Below, in pieces: positions 55,258 to 64,000 of a stretch of DNA of 64,000 bases; the first letter of the stretch is position 1, and every line of letters begins with the position of its first letter. Where the stretch lies: positions 2,666,001 to 2,730,000 of the forward strand of contig NZ_CP094997.1 of NCBI RefSeq assembly GCF_022869785.1. The letters are read 5' to 3'. The stretch is from Dyadobacter chenwenxiniae. Lineage in GTDB: Bacteria; Bacteroidota; Bacteroidia; Cytophagales; Spirosomataceae. The notes beneath the pieces are model-generated. The model was not told the origin of the DNA and made no database searches. It saw only the letters and a list, made by a program, of their open reading frames with translations. Both the position numbers and the translations under genes were made by a program.

Positions 55258-56202
55258 ATGAACCACTTTTTTAGAACAGCATTTGCAACCACTTTTATTC
55301 TTATATCCATTATCGCGCCAGGTTCGATAGCTCAGCAAATATATTCGAAAGCCTATGGTCAGAAAGGAGATCCAGCTATTATATATTTACATGGTGGCCC
55401 TAGGGGTAACTCGACATTGTTCGAAGCAACAACTGCAAACGCGCTCGCTAAAAAAGGCTTTTATGTAATTGTATATGACAGGAGAGGTGAGGGACGATCT
55501 AGCGATACGGAAGCAAAAATAAATTTTGATGAAGCCTTTTCTGATTTAAATACGCTTATTAAAGATTACGACTTGGCAAAGGTAAACCTCCTAGGTCATA
55601 GCTTCGGTGGTATCGTTTCAACATTGTACACAGAGAGATTTCCGCAAAAAGTAGAGCGGCTTATTTTAGTCGGTGCTTTGTTCTCTCAACAGGAGTCCTA
55701 CGACCATATACTTACCACAAGTCTAAAAATTGCAACACAAGCGAGAGATTCAACCATGCTCAAAAAGATTTCTTACATTAAAACCTTGAACGAGCAAAGT
55801 GAACAGTATCGGAAACAGACATATGAGGTAGCATCGCACTTTGGCTTCTTCAAAATGCCGAGACCTACTTTAGAGTCAAGAGAGCTGACTGAAGAGTACG
55901 AAAATAGCAACTTTTCCAAGTCAAATATCCGTAATGATAAAGCCCCCATTCTATTTTATCAAAATGAATCTCGTGTTAATATTGACACCAAACCCATTTT
56001 AAAGGATATCATTCAGAAAAATATAAAGCTCTCAGCCATTTATGGACTGCAAGATGGCATCTTCTCAAAAAATCAGATTTCAGACATAAAAAGGATCATT
56101 GGTCCACAAAATTTGTATACAATAGAAAATTGCTCTCATTACCCATTTGTAGATCAACAAGCAAAGTTTTTGCAGAGTGTTCAGGAAATAATGGATAAAT
56201 AA
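55258..56202 (+). CDS. Secreted alpha/beta hydrolase
   Basis: A protein of about 314 residues from the ATG at 55258 (MNHFFRTAFATTF), which begins a good signal peptide (TFILISIIAPGSIAQ); an in-frame ATG at 55219 would spoil it. The alpha/beta-hydrolase marks are IIYLHGGPRGN (HGGP oxyanion loop), VYDRRGEGRSSD, the nucleophile elbow LLGHSFGGIVSTLY, the acid region AIYGLQDGIF and His in ENCSHYPFVD. HGGP and DRRGxGxS resemble the proline iminopeptidase branch. It acts in the periplasm, and the substrate is unknown. It closes the beta-lactamase-type cluster. Confidence 0.88.
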   Translation: MNHFFRTAFATTFILISIIAPGSIAQQIYSKAYGQKGDPAIIYLHGGPRGNSTLFEATTANALAKKGFYVIVYDRRGEGRSSDTEAKINFDEAFSDLNTLIKDYDLAKVNLLGHSFGGIVSTLYTERFPQKVERLILVGALFSQQESYDHILTTSLKIATQARDSTMLKKISYIKTLNEQSEQYRKQTYEVASHFGFFKMPRPTLESRELTEEYENSNFSKSNIRNDKAPILFYQNESRVNIDTKPILKDIIQKNIKLSAIYGLQDGIFSKNQISDIKRIIGPQNLYTIENCSHYPFVDQQAKFLQSVQEIMDK

Positions 56203-56218
56203 AAAGTGTACATAGCGG

Positions 56219-56549
56219 TTACCGCTTGGCATTCATCTGATATAGATTTTTAAATACAAACTCTAAAACTGCATCTCTATTTTCCAACATGTCCTGGACA
56301 GAGTTTGACACCTCATAATCAGGAATAGCTCCCCTTTTTTATAGCAAGGTTTATTGCATAGACTGCATGCAAAGGCGGTATGGATATGCCGGTTTCAGTA
56401 TGGTCGCCCCGTATAGTTATTTTTTGTACGCCGTTGCTAATTGCAGTATATCCAGAAGTTTCAGTTCCTAAATAGCGTTTGTATATTCTTTTAAAATTCT
56501 CCGGCTGTCCTGCGGTGGAAACCATTCCGCCATTAATCAGTACCACTAT
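56219..56549 (-). pseudogene. C-terminal fragment of an S41-family peptidase
   Basis: On the minus strand the sequence reads VVLINGGMVSTAGQPENFKR and GTETSGYTAISNGVQKITI, the active-site strand region of S41 (C-terminal processing or tricorn-like) peptidases. It then continues NLAIKKG. A one-base shift in the A/G homopolymer near 56335 is needed to read AIPDYEVSNSVQDMLENRD and a helix ending at a stop at 56219. The catalytic Ser normally lies in the NGGxxSAA segment; here Met-Val-Ser-Thr is seen. The N-terminal two thirds are absent and the fragment breaks off exactly where repeat copy 2 begins. Confidence 0.8.
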
Positions 56550-56551
56550 TT

Positions 56552-56736
56552 ACCGTTTCCGCGTACGCTAATAAACGATAAATGGGAGGAAAGAACCACA
56601 GACCCTAGCTCATGTCGGTCATGTGAAATCTGAAGGAACGTATACCTCTGGAGCCGAAGGTATTCTGTGTTTTAGGCCCTGATCCAGCTAAGTGCTTTCT
56701 TAGTGCATCAACCTTACATGTAGTATTTCCGACAAC
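56552..56736 (+). repeat. Dispersed repeat, copy 2 (about 185 bases)
   Basis: This segment starts ACCGTTTCCGCGTACGCT and ends GTAGTATTTCCGACAAC, matching copy 1 at 26851-27032 in the same orientation. The reading frame open in copy 1 has four stops here. Its left edge coincides with the point where the S41 peptidase frame is cut. It may be a small mobile element or a remnant end of one. Confidence 0.7.
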
Positions 56737-57429
56737 CGCTAACCAGCATTTTAAGTACAAAAGGACTAACAGAAATAGGTAGAGCACCGATCCCCGTTAC
56801 CGGCCCATCGATAAAATCGTCCTTAGACACCATTTTCTAAGTGAGAAATGGCAAAAGAATGATGATGAAACACTGCAATATAATGTTGAAATTCACACAC
56901 TGTATTTCCTGAGGGATTCATTGACTGACCCGTCCTAAAAAGCATAGACCGTCTATTCTATTGCTGTTTGAAGAAGTATCGACTCATAACTAGAATGATC
57001 TCAGGTATTAGGCAAGCTTTTAAGACAGACAACCATGTAATAAGCGATGAATAGAGTTTACAACAGACTTCTATTGTGTGAAATCACTCGCTTTTGATGC
57101 TCAATTAACGCGTTACCTGAAAAAACAGTTGTTCATTTCGAAACTGGAAGTCATTGATTTTTTCCTGCATTGAACGATAATCGTTAGACGAATGCATACG
57201 TGCCAGCGCATTTACCGCTTTATCCATTTTAAACATTAGAGCTATTGTGAGGAGTGGCTTGACCGGATAGCCTTACGAACAGGCGGAGAAGAGACTCAGG
57301 TTAAACTGATTAAAGTAAAAATAGTCCTTTTTTGATATTACAAAACTAGCAGTTCTTCAATCCTGCAATTCGGTTTCAAGCTTGATGGCATTATATTTAC
57401 AAATATCTTAATACAGATCTTTCAATACG
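56737..57429. other. Gene-free stretch of about 690 bases
   Basis: AT-rich sequence between repeat copy 2 and the receiver gene. A short minus-strand frame near 57112-57246 reads MFKMDKAVNALARMHSSNDY and ends QVTR, with no recognisable family. A string TGACCCGTCCTAAAAAGC near 56929 resembles an IS3-type end but no matching transposase frame is attached. I call no gene here. Confidence 0.45.
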
Positions 57430-57852
57430 ATGAATAAAAGTGGCACAATCATTATTATCGAGGATGACGAAGATGACCGATTTGTATTGGAAGAAGCTTT
57501 TAATGAACTAGGGTATTCCAACAAAAGGATCTATTTCCTGGATGGATTATCGGCTCTAGAATATCTTTATACAACCCCGGAACGGCCCTTCATTATTATA
57601 TCGGATATAAATCTGCCCCAGTTGAATGGATTAGAACTTAGAAAGAAAGTTCAGACTGATGCTGAACTTAGTCTTCGGTGTATCCCCTACGTATTTTTCA
57701 CAACAGCCATCAACCATCAGGCCGTTATTGATGCTTACAGTACATCTGCGCAGGGGTTCTTTGTCAAGCCCGGAGTATTTGATGAACTTAAGGAAACAAT
57801 CAAGATCATGATTGAATATTGGAGAAAGTGCGCCGCTCCCAATAATTTTTAG
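57430..57852 (+). CDS. Single-domain response regulator receiver
   Basis: A 140-residue stand-alone receiver domain with Glu11/Asp12/Asp13 (IIEDDEDD), the phospho-acceptor Asp59 (IISDINLP), Thr91/Thr92 (YVFFTTA) and Lys113 (FVKPG). There is no output domain, as in Rcp1- or CheY-like proteins that pass phosphate on or bind a partner kinase. No histidine kinase gene is adjacent. It lies alone between two repeat- and transposon-rich stretches. Confidence 0.93.
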   Translation: MNKSGTIIIIEDDEDDRFVLEEAFNELGYSNKRIYFLDGLSALEYLYTTPERPFIIISDINLPQLNGLELRKKVQTDAELSLRCIPYVFFTTAINHQAVIDAYSTSAQGFFVKPGVFDELKETIKIMIEYWRKCAAPNNF

Positions 57853-58000
57853 CCAGGTGTCATTCAAAGGCTCGAACGTGAAACTGTACCCTTCTGGCAA
57901 TAAGGTGGAGATCCGTAAAAATCTGATTAATTACTACGTCCACTGGCACTACCGCAGTATTGTCTTGTCCTGAAATAAGTTGACCACAAATTATTAAATT

Positions 58001-58414
58001 ATGGATCAACTCAAAGAACTACGTATGCGGCAGCATCGACAAACCATGCTTCAAATGATATCTGAGATTCATCAGGGCAAACTTAACATTACTCAGGCAG
58101 CTAACAAATTTAGCGTCACACGTCATACGGTTAAAACTTGGTTAGATAAGGTAGAAGACAAGGCTTTCGAACATCCAGTTAGCGAAAAGCTGGCTCCGTC
58201 TACATCAAAAAAATCACAGTTTGGTAGAACTGACAAAGATGCAGCCGCGCAAGTTTACTATTCCACGCTGATCCAAGTTGCAGAACAGGAATTAGGACTT
58301 CGACATCGAAAAAAAGTGCGTTACCAAGCAATCAGATTCATTTTAATGAATTACCCTACTGTTCAAATACGACAGTTGGAAGAAGTGCTTGGCTTCACGC
58401 GACAAGGCTATTAG
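58001..58414 (+). CDS. IS3-type orfA (helix-turn-helix transposase subunit) without orfB
   Basis: A 137-residue protein with an N-terminal helix-turn-helix (KLNITQAANKFSVTRHTVKT) and a helical C-terminus (ELGLRHRKKVRYQAIRFILM) ending EEVLGFTRQGY, the usual junction to orfB (normally read by -1 frameshifting). The sequence TGTCCTGAAATAAGTTGACC at 57961-57980, about 20 bases before the ATG, resembles the terminal repeat of such elements. The catalytic orfB is missing: after 58414 no frame gives a DDE domain and no matching right end is seen. So this is a remnant, unable to move alone. Confidence 0.8.
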   Translation: MDQLKELRMRQHRQTMLQMISEIHQGKLNITQAANKFSVTRHTVKTWLDKVEDKAFEHPVSEKLAPSTSKKSQFGRTDKDAAAQVYYSTLIQVAEQELGLRHRKKVRYQAIRFILMNYPTVQIRQLEEVLGFTRQGY

Positions 58415-58567
58415 AGGTTTTTCTTACAAATGGGCGAAAAACGGCGCTAAGGAACTATAAGCTTAGGTATTACTCTTCTCGATCAGCTAGAACGGCTTTA
58501 AACCTAAATTCTTGGAAATTTTCAACTAAATTCGGCTTATATTCTATCATTAACCGAATCATCATAG

Positions 58568-61015
58568 ATGTTCAGAAGTTATCTGGTAATTACACTCCGT
58601 AACCTTAAAAAGAATAAACTGCTATCAGTAATAAATATTCTTGGTCTTTCAATTGGAGTTTCAGCTTGTTTGTTCATTCTGCAATATGTGAGTTTTGAGC
58701 TTAGCTATGAAAGTAAGTTTCTAAATTATGACAGCATTTATCGTATTACCTCAGAATTTTATGATAAAGGGGAAAAAACGAGTGAATCGGCATTAACTAC
58801 GCCGCATTTAAAAGCTGATATTCAGACCAATTTCCCAGAAATCGAAGCATGTACACAACTGCTTTCGACTCGTTCCTGGTTTGATTGTACATTAAAAAAT
58901 GACAAGGCTGGAAGCAGTAAAATTTTCAACGAAAGGAATGTATTCTTTACAGACAATTCTTTTATTGATTTTTTCTCAATTACTTTAAAGGAAGGAAACA
59001 GTGTTACCGCCTTGCAGCAACCCAATTCTATGGTACTGTCTGAATCCGCCGCTAAACGTTACTTTGGCTTATCAGATCCGATCGGTCAAAGCCTCACACT
59101 CAATGGGAGCATGCATAATCAAAGTTACATAGTAACTGGCTTGATGCCCGATCTCCCCCAAAACTCCCATTTAGCTGATGTTGATATTCTTGCTTCTATT
59201 TCATCCATTGAAAGTACACCGAACCTGAAGAATTCAGAATTGTACAATTATCTTCGATTAAAGAGCTACCAAAATATAAGTAGCTTAAAAAGTCGTTTCA
59301 AAACATTTGCCGCTAAATATTCCAACTCAGCAGCGGGTCTAGGCGGTTCAAATAGTACTTACGAGCTACAACCTATCAAGGAAATTTACCTTTATTCCCA
59401 TTTGGAAGATGAGATGCATGTAGGAGGAAATCCAGATTCAATTTACTTTCTTCTCATCATTGCGGTTTTTATATTGTTAATTGCCTGGATCAACTATGTT
59501 AATCTGGCTACTTCCCGATCTTCGGAAAGGGCTAAGGAGGTGGCAGTAAGAAAAGTTTCTGGCGCAAATAGTCTGGAACTTGTCCCTCAGTTCCTTCTGG
59601 AATCTCTTTTAATTAATCTGATCGGTATAGCGCTTAGCGTCATTTGTGTGAAAGCTTTTTCCGATGACCTATATTCATTCATTGGTATCCGTAATTATCA
59701 AGATATATTCGATCTTAATTTTTACACGATCCTTTCAGCATGCATGGTTTTTCTAGTATGTTCTTTATTATCAGGAATATATCCTGCACTCTTAATCGCT
59801 TTCAAAACCCCAATACGTGCATTAAAGGGAAAGTTGAATATCAATTCTAATGGCATTAATATTCGAAAAGGACTCGTTATTTTTCAATTTTCTCTTTCAG
59901 CAGGTTTGATGATCTCTGTTTTCGTACTCAGAAATCAGTTTCAATTTATGGAAAGCCAAAACCTTAGGATAAATGTGGCCAATACAGTCGTTTTAAAAGC
60001 TCCTTCTAATGTTGACTCCACTTATATATCCAAACTGTCCAGCTTCAAAAAGCATTTAAAAAATCTGGCAATAGTAAAATCGGTAACAACTTCCAGTTCC
60101 GTTCCTGGCGACCTGGTTGACTGGCAGGGAAATGTCAGGCAAGAAAAAGACAAGGACATTAAAAACAACGCATTTTCGATTCAAGTCGTTGATGATGAAT
60201 TCCTGAAGTCATATAATCTTCATTTGCTAGCAGGAAGAAATTTCGAACTAGCAGAGTTTCCAGATGGCTTTTTTGGGTCAAAAATAGAGAGTATTGCAAT
60301 CAATGAAACTGGTGTAAAGCGTCTACAATTCGGCACCCCCGAGAATGCTATTGGAAAATTAGTTTACTGGGGCCCAAATAAGTGCCGTGTTATTGCTGTA
60401 GTAAATGATTTCCATCAAAACTCTCTTAAGTCGCGGATAGAACCCACGCTTTTCACAGCCAATTATGGACCTGTGATTTCTATGGTATTGAATGACAAAA
60501 CTTATGAAGGCGATGCAGCCAAATGGTTAAACATGATTCAAAAGACATGGAAAGACTTTTTCCCTAACAACCCATTCGACTATTTTTTGCTTGAAGATCA
60601 CGTTGCCAGTCAATATACAACTGACAAACAATTTGCTGATTTTTTTAATATGCTATGCGCACTTGCTTGTTTGGTTTCAGGTATGGGTTTATTTGGTTTA
60701 TCATTATATGCCACTAAACAGCGGGTTAGAGAGGTTGGTATTAGGAAAGCTTTGGGTGCGTCAATATCCCAAGTTACGGTTTTACTTTCACGGGACTTTC
60801 TCATACTCGTTATTATTTCCAGTTTCGTCGCTATTCCCATAACATATTTTTGTTTGATACGATGGCTCGACAACTATGCCTATCATATCTCTTTGACGCT
60901 GCTACTGTTTGTTGTACCTATTATAATCATCTTAGCCATCGCATTGATAACAGTAAGTTTTCAGAGTATATCCGTGGCTAGAATAAACCCGGCCAAGATT
61001 CTTAGCAGTGAATAA
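58568..61015 (+). CDS. FtsX/MacB-type ABC transporter permease
   Basis: The 815-residue membrane protein has the layout of Bacteroidota FtsX-domain permeases. There is an N-terminal membrane helix (LLSVINILGLSIGVSACLFI), a large MacB-like periplasmic domain (about 45-280), a first FtsX block of spans (about 285-415; LLIIAVFILLIAWINYVNLA, RAKEVAVRKVSGANSLELVP), a second periplasmic part, and a final FtsX block (about 690-815; MLCALACLVSGMGLFGLSLY, REVGIRKALGASISQVTVLL). No ATP-binding subunit gene is adjacent, so the partner ATPase must be elsewhere. Such permeases act in lipoprotein or peptide export and antibiotic tolerance. Confidence 0.93.
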   Translation: MFRSYLVITLRNLKKNKLLSVINILGLSIGVSACLFILQYVSFELSYESKFLNYDSIYRITSEFYDKGEKTSESALTTPHLKADIQTNFPEIEACTQLLSTRSWFDCTLKNDKAGSSKIFNERNVFFTDNSFIDFFSITLKEGNSVTALQQPNSMVLSESAAKRYFGLSDPIGQSLTLNGSMHNQSYIVTGLMPDLPQNSHLADVDILASISSIESTPNLKNSELYNYLRLKSYQNISSLKSRFKTFAAKYSNSAAGLGGSNSTYELQPIKEIYLYSHLEDEMHVGGNPDSIYFLLIIAVFILLIAWINYVNLATSRSSERAKEVAVRKVSGANSLELVPQFLLESLLINLIGIALSVICVKAFSDDLYSFIGIRNYQDIFDLNFYTILSACMVFLVCSLLSGIYPALLIAFKTPIRALKGKLNINSNGINIRKGLVIFQFSLSAGLMISVFVLRNQFQFMESQNLRINVANTVVLKAPSNVDSTYISKLSSFKKHLKNLAIVKSVTTSSSVPGDLVDWQGNVRQEKDKDIKNNAFSIQVVDDEFLKSYNLHLLAGRNFELAEFPDGFFGSKIESIAINETGVKRLQFGTPENAIGKLVYWGPNKCRVIAVVNDFHQNSLKSRIEPTLFTANYGPVISMVLNDKTYEGDAAKWLNMIQKTWKDFFPNNPFDYFLLEDHVASQYTTDKQFADFFNMLCALACLVSGMGLFGLSLYATKQRVREVGIRKALGASISQVTVLLSRDFLILVIISSFVAIPITYFCLIRWLDNYAYHISLTLLLFVVPIIIILAIALITVSFQSISVARINPAKILSSE

Positions 61016-61124
61016 CAAGGGCCCTTAACTGGCTCAGCTGGGTTTCCGGATCCTGGCCTTTATCCAAGGTAAATACCCTTGCATACAGTGCTACCCGTTT
61101 GGTGATATTCTCTTGCTTTTTCAT
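61001..61124 (-). pseudogene. Serine recombinase (resolvase) N-terminal fragment
   Basis: From an ATG at 61124 the minus strand reads MKKQENITKRVALYARVFTL, DKGQDPETQLSQLR and a few more residues to a stop at 61001. VALYARVSTxDKGQDPETQL is the N-terminus of serine recombinases. The catalytic Ser is Phe here (TTT at 61073-61071), and everything after about 35 residues is missing. The tail overlaps the end of the permease gene. It is divergent from the Tn3-type transposase at 61236, the classical tnpR/tnpA arrangement. Confidence 0.85.
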
Positions 61125-64000
61125 TTAATTGCCTATCAAAAAGGAACTCCTTCGCAAATATAAAATTCGGATTTATAAATTGCTGATTCACAGGTATAAT
61201 TTATCTGAATTTTACCACACCCTTTTTGATAATCTATGCCGGCTACTTTTTCAACAACTTCGGAGCGTGATCAATATATTCAAATCCCTGACCTGGACGA
61301 AACGGACTTACAACAAGGGTTTTATTTAACACAGCCCGATCTCATATTTATTCAGTCGTTCCATGGTTCAACCAACCGCCTGGCAATCGGGATCCAGCTT
61401 TGTCTGATAAGATATTTTGGCTTTTTAAATGATTGATGGAAAACCCAGATTCCGGATAACATAGTTTCCTTTGTTTCTCATCAACTCGCAAGTGGAAACG
61501 ATGCGCCCGTTACCGCAGATTTAATAAGCTACGGAAACAGGGCAATGACACGCTCGTTTCATTTTCAACAGATGCTCCGGTATCTGAACTTTCGAAAATG
61601 GCAGCCAATGGATGAACCTCTGTATGAAAAATGGTTAATTCCTCAGGGCATGGAGCATGACAATGAGCGGTACCTTTTGAATAAACTTTGCCAGAAACTG
61701 CACCAGGATAAAATTTTAAGACCATCTGTAGGTACCCTGGAAAGGGTGATTGGAGGCATTGACGAGTATCTTCACGCGGAGACCTATCAACGATTATCAT
61801 TTTTATGGCAGCCTGAGTTATTTAATCAGCTGGACAATCTTCTTAAAACCTATCAAACCGGAAAACTAACCGATCATCGCTGGCTGTGTATGGTGCCAAC
61901 GGCCAATACGCCTAAAAGCCTCAGACAAACACTTGATAAAATCACCTTTTCTGAGAAACATCAAAGTGGACACCTGGGATTTACCTGTCATTCCTTCCAA
62001 CAGAAAAAAGCGTTTAGCTAACATCGTTCGCAATAATTCAAATCATTATTTACAGCGTATCAAACCACAAAAGCGGTATCCGTTGCTGGTGTGTTTCCTT
62101 CGGGAAACACTGCCTGATACAACCGACAGCATTTTGGTGATGTACCATGATTTCTGGACCCAAGCCCTGAGCGATGCAAAAAAATCTTTGGAGGCCTATC
62201 AGCTGGGGGTTGTCAAATCTCAAAATCAGGCTGTGAAAATGCTTACGAAGACTGTTGAAATGGTTGTTGATGATACTATAGAAAATCAGTACCTGAGAAG
62301 CAAAATATTTGAAAATTTATCAAAGGAAACTATACAAGAGGCTTTACAGGTAGTCTTGAAAATAGCCAAACTGGCCTATCAGACTCCTTTATTCTTTTTA
62401 CTTAAGACTTATGCCCGGTTCAAACAATTTACTCCCTACCTGCTCAGAGTCCTGGATTTTAAAGTAGCTTTTTCAAAAGATAATTTTGGTACTGGCTTAG
62501 ATCTGGTTACTCTGCTTCAAAATGGGACAAAACGAAAATTGCCGGAATCTGCCCCAACCCATTTTATTACCCAGGCCTGGCAAAAAGTAGTCATCATTGA
62601 CAAGATACTGCAAGCGCCCGCCTACGAGCTTTGTGTTTTGTCGGTGCTCAACGACAGACCCCAGTCTGGTGATGTTTTTGTCGAGTTATCCAGCAAATAT
62701 GCGGATTTTAATAGCTTTCTGATCCCTAAAACACGGTGGCAGGTAGCTTCACCAGAGATATGCCTTCCTTTTGGAGGTTTAGATATGGATAAACGGATTG
62801 ATGATAAAGTTTTTGAATTAACAGATCTGCTTGGACCTTTGGCCGATCTGTTGTCAGACGGTACCCAGATAAGGTTAGAAGATGGAATATTGGTTGTTCC
62901 ACCGCTGGAAGCAGAAAATCTTCCTGAATCAGTCAAAGAATCTACAACAGCAGATCAACAAGCGGTTGCCCCGCGTTGGCCTGGTAGAAATGATCCGTGA
63001 AGTAGATACCTGGGTTGGCTATGCAAAGGAATTACAGGAAGAGCTCCTGCCTCGTAATCCGGAACATGATGCATTGAGGTTTGCTGCTTTGTTGGGTAAT
63101 GCATGTAACCTGACGCTGGCTGATCTGGCACGATCCTCTGAACTGGATTACCATTCGCTGTGGTGGGTTGCCAATAATTACTTTTCTGACGAGAACCTTA
63201 AACGGGCCAATGACCTGTTGGTAAATTTTCATCACAGGCAATGGATATCATCCTATTGGGGTGATGAGACACATCATCTTCCGATGGCCAAAGATTTGCG
63301 ACAAGTGGCAAAATCCGGAATGCCCAGGCATTGCCAAAGTATTTTGGGTATGGAAAAGGGGTGACTTTTTACACCCACACCTCTGATCAGTATTCCCAAT
63401 ACGGCACAAAAGTGATCAGCAGCACCGAACGGGATGCTCCACACGTTGGATGAAATCCTGACTAATGAAACGGATTTGACCATTATTGAACATACCACCG
63501 ATACACATGGGTATTCAGATTTACTATTCGCATTCTTTGACCTGGCTAACAAACGTTTTGCCCCGCGGCTTCGCGATATAAAAAATCAACGCCTGTGCAA
63601 AATAAAAACCGACAAAGAAAACCTGGTAGAAATACAGTATCCGCAGTTAAAGTTCACCGGTACCGTCAATATCGACTACTTGAAAAAACATGCCGATGAG
63701 CTTAAGAGAGTGGCTGCTTCGGTTTTGACAGAAACAGTAACAGCCTCACTACTAATTAATAAAATTCAATCCTACCCAAGACAGAATAACCTCATGTATG
63801 TTTTGCAGTCATACGGACAAGTGGTAAAAACGATTTTTATATGTAAATACTTACTACAATTGCCGCTCAGGCGCCGTATCAATACCCAGCTCAATAAAGG
63901 GGAGCAACTCCATAACCTACGTGTTTATCTCTGGTTCGGAGGTGATGGGATCATTCGCAAGAAGCAAGAAAAACAGCAACAAGTTACAGCCAGATGCCTT
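61016..64000. mobile_element. Decayed Tn3-family transposon, right part beyond the window
   Basis: A resolvase fragment (61001-61124, minus) and a broken transposase (61236 onward, plus) lie back to back, as in Tn3-type elements with a res site between. The roughly 110 bases between them are AT-rich and may hold the res region. No terminal inverted repeat beginning GGGG was found on the left, so the left end has been lost with most of the resolvase. Confidence 0.7.
61236..64000 (+). pseudogene. Tn3-family transposase (tnpA) with nonsense and frameshift mutations, cut by the window edge
   Basis: The pieces join into one Tn3 transposase. The N-terminal DUF4158 domain begins MPATFSTTSERDQYIQI and ends FGFLND, followed by an in-frame TGA at 61434. 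A helical region follows (RYLNFRKWQPMDEPLYEKWL). A frameshift near 61950 leads into ANIVRNNSNHYLQRIKPQKR. A second shift is near 62955 before RLPRVGLVEMIREVDTWVGY, and a third near 63258 within WISSYWGD. A fourth, near 63435, comes before TLDEILTNETDLTIIEHTTD. The DDE domain core ALLGNACNLTLADLA, FYTHTSDQYSQYGTK and SLLINKIQSYPRQNN is recognisable up to the edge. Intact enzymes are about 1000 residues. It is dead. Confidence 0.9.

Noticed and set aside
56925..56955. A string resembling an IS3-type terminal repeat (TGACCCGTCCTAAAAAGC)
   Set aside because: No transposase frame or second end is attached, so it cannot be distinguished from chance.
57112..57246. A short minus-strand frame (MFKMDKAVNALARMHSSNDY onward)
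   Set aside because: It is under 50 residues, with no recognisable homologue and no clear start signal.
1..64000. CRISPR arrays, rRNA and tRNA genes, integrons
   Set aside because: No regularly spaced repeats, no cloverleaf or rRNA-like conserved stretches and no integrase or attC-like arrays were seen on reading either strand.

Overview
The window looks like a chromosome segment from a Bacteroidota bacterium, most likely Cytophagales and close to Dyadobacter or its relatives. The evidence is two SusC/SusD nutrient-uptake pairs, TPR-containing HisKA_2 sensor kinases, AraC-type regulators with membrane or cupin sensor halves, FtsX/MacB-type permeases, and weak Shine-Dalgarno signals. The genus is an inference from gene content only.

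Region by region. (1) 1-11421: a glycan-utilisation locus on the minus strand (SusC, SusD, GH78 alpha-L-rhamnosidase with an appended beta-sandwich module, PhyH-type dioxygenase, GH43-like propeller protein, TIM-barrel sugar isomerase, and a secreted protein cut by the window edge). A cupin-AraC regulator is divergent to it. (2) 11793-17612: a CocE/PepX-type hydrolase, then three broken genes in a row (LysR, DJ-1/PfpI, DUF1348), then an intact alpha/beta hydrolase divergent from a LysR regulator. (3) 17842-26628: a second SusC/SusD locus with a secreted SGNH hydrolase and a phosphonoacetate-hydrolase-like phosphodiesterase. A membrane-anchored AraC regulator is divergent, and the SusC leader contains mutually exclusive hairpins. 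(4) 26629-33422: a dispersed repeat, a lipoprotein gene with a frameshifted signal peptide, an orphan TPR/HisKA_2 kinase, and a translationally coupled SDR and CPA1 antiporter.

(5) 33417-46860: a run of 15 minus-strand genes with small gaps. It contains an AraC regulator, a DUF2490 protein, a diheme cytochrome c, an IorB/IorA-type molybdenum hydroxylase, an aldehyde dehydrogenase, two DJ-1/PfpI proteins, two ABM-fold monooxygenases, an alpha/beta hydrolase, a bestrophin, a cupin, an aldo-keto reductase and a frameshifted LysR. I read it as an oxidative pathway for an N-heterocycle or aldehyde coupled to clean-up of reactive carbonyls and quinones. (6) 47086-51560: a TPR/HisKA_2 kinase followed by its likely partner, a sigma-54-dependent response regulator, with tandem palindromes between that pair and the AraC gene. 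(7) 52097-56202: an Lrp/AsnC regulator divergent from an NTF2-like protein, a class C-type serine hydrolase, a class D beta-lactamase and an alpha/beta hydrolase.

(8) 56219-64000: an unstable region with an S41 protease fragment abutting the second repeat copy, a lone receiver protein, an IS3-type orfA without orfB, an FtsX-type permease, and a decayed Tn3-family transposon (serine recombinase fragment divergent from a multiply frameshifted transposase that runs off the window).

I saw no rRNA, tRNA or CRISPR array. Several lesions are single-base indels, most next to homopolymers, so assembly error and true gene decay both need to be considered.
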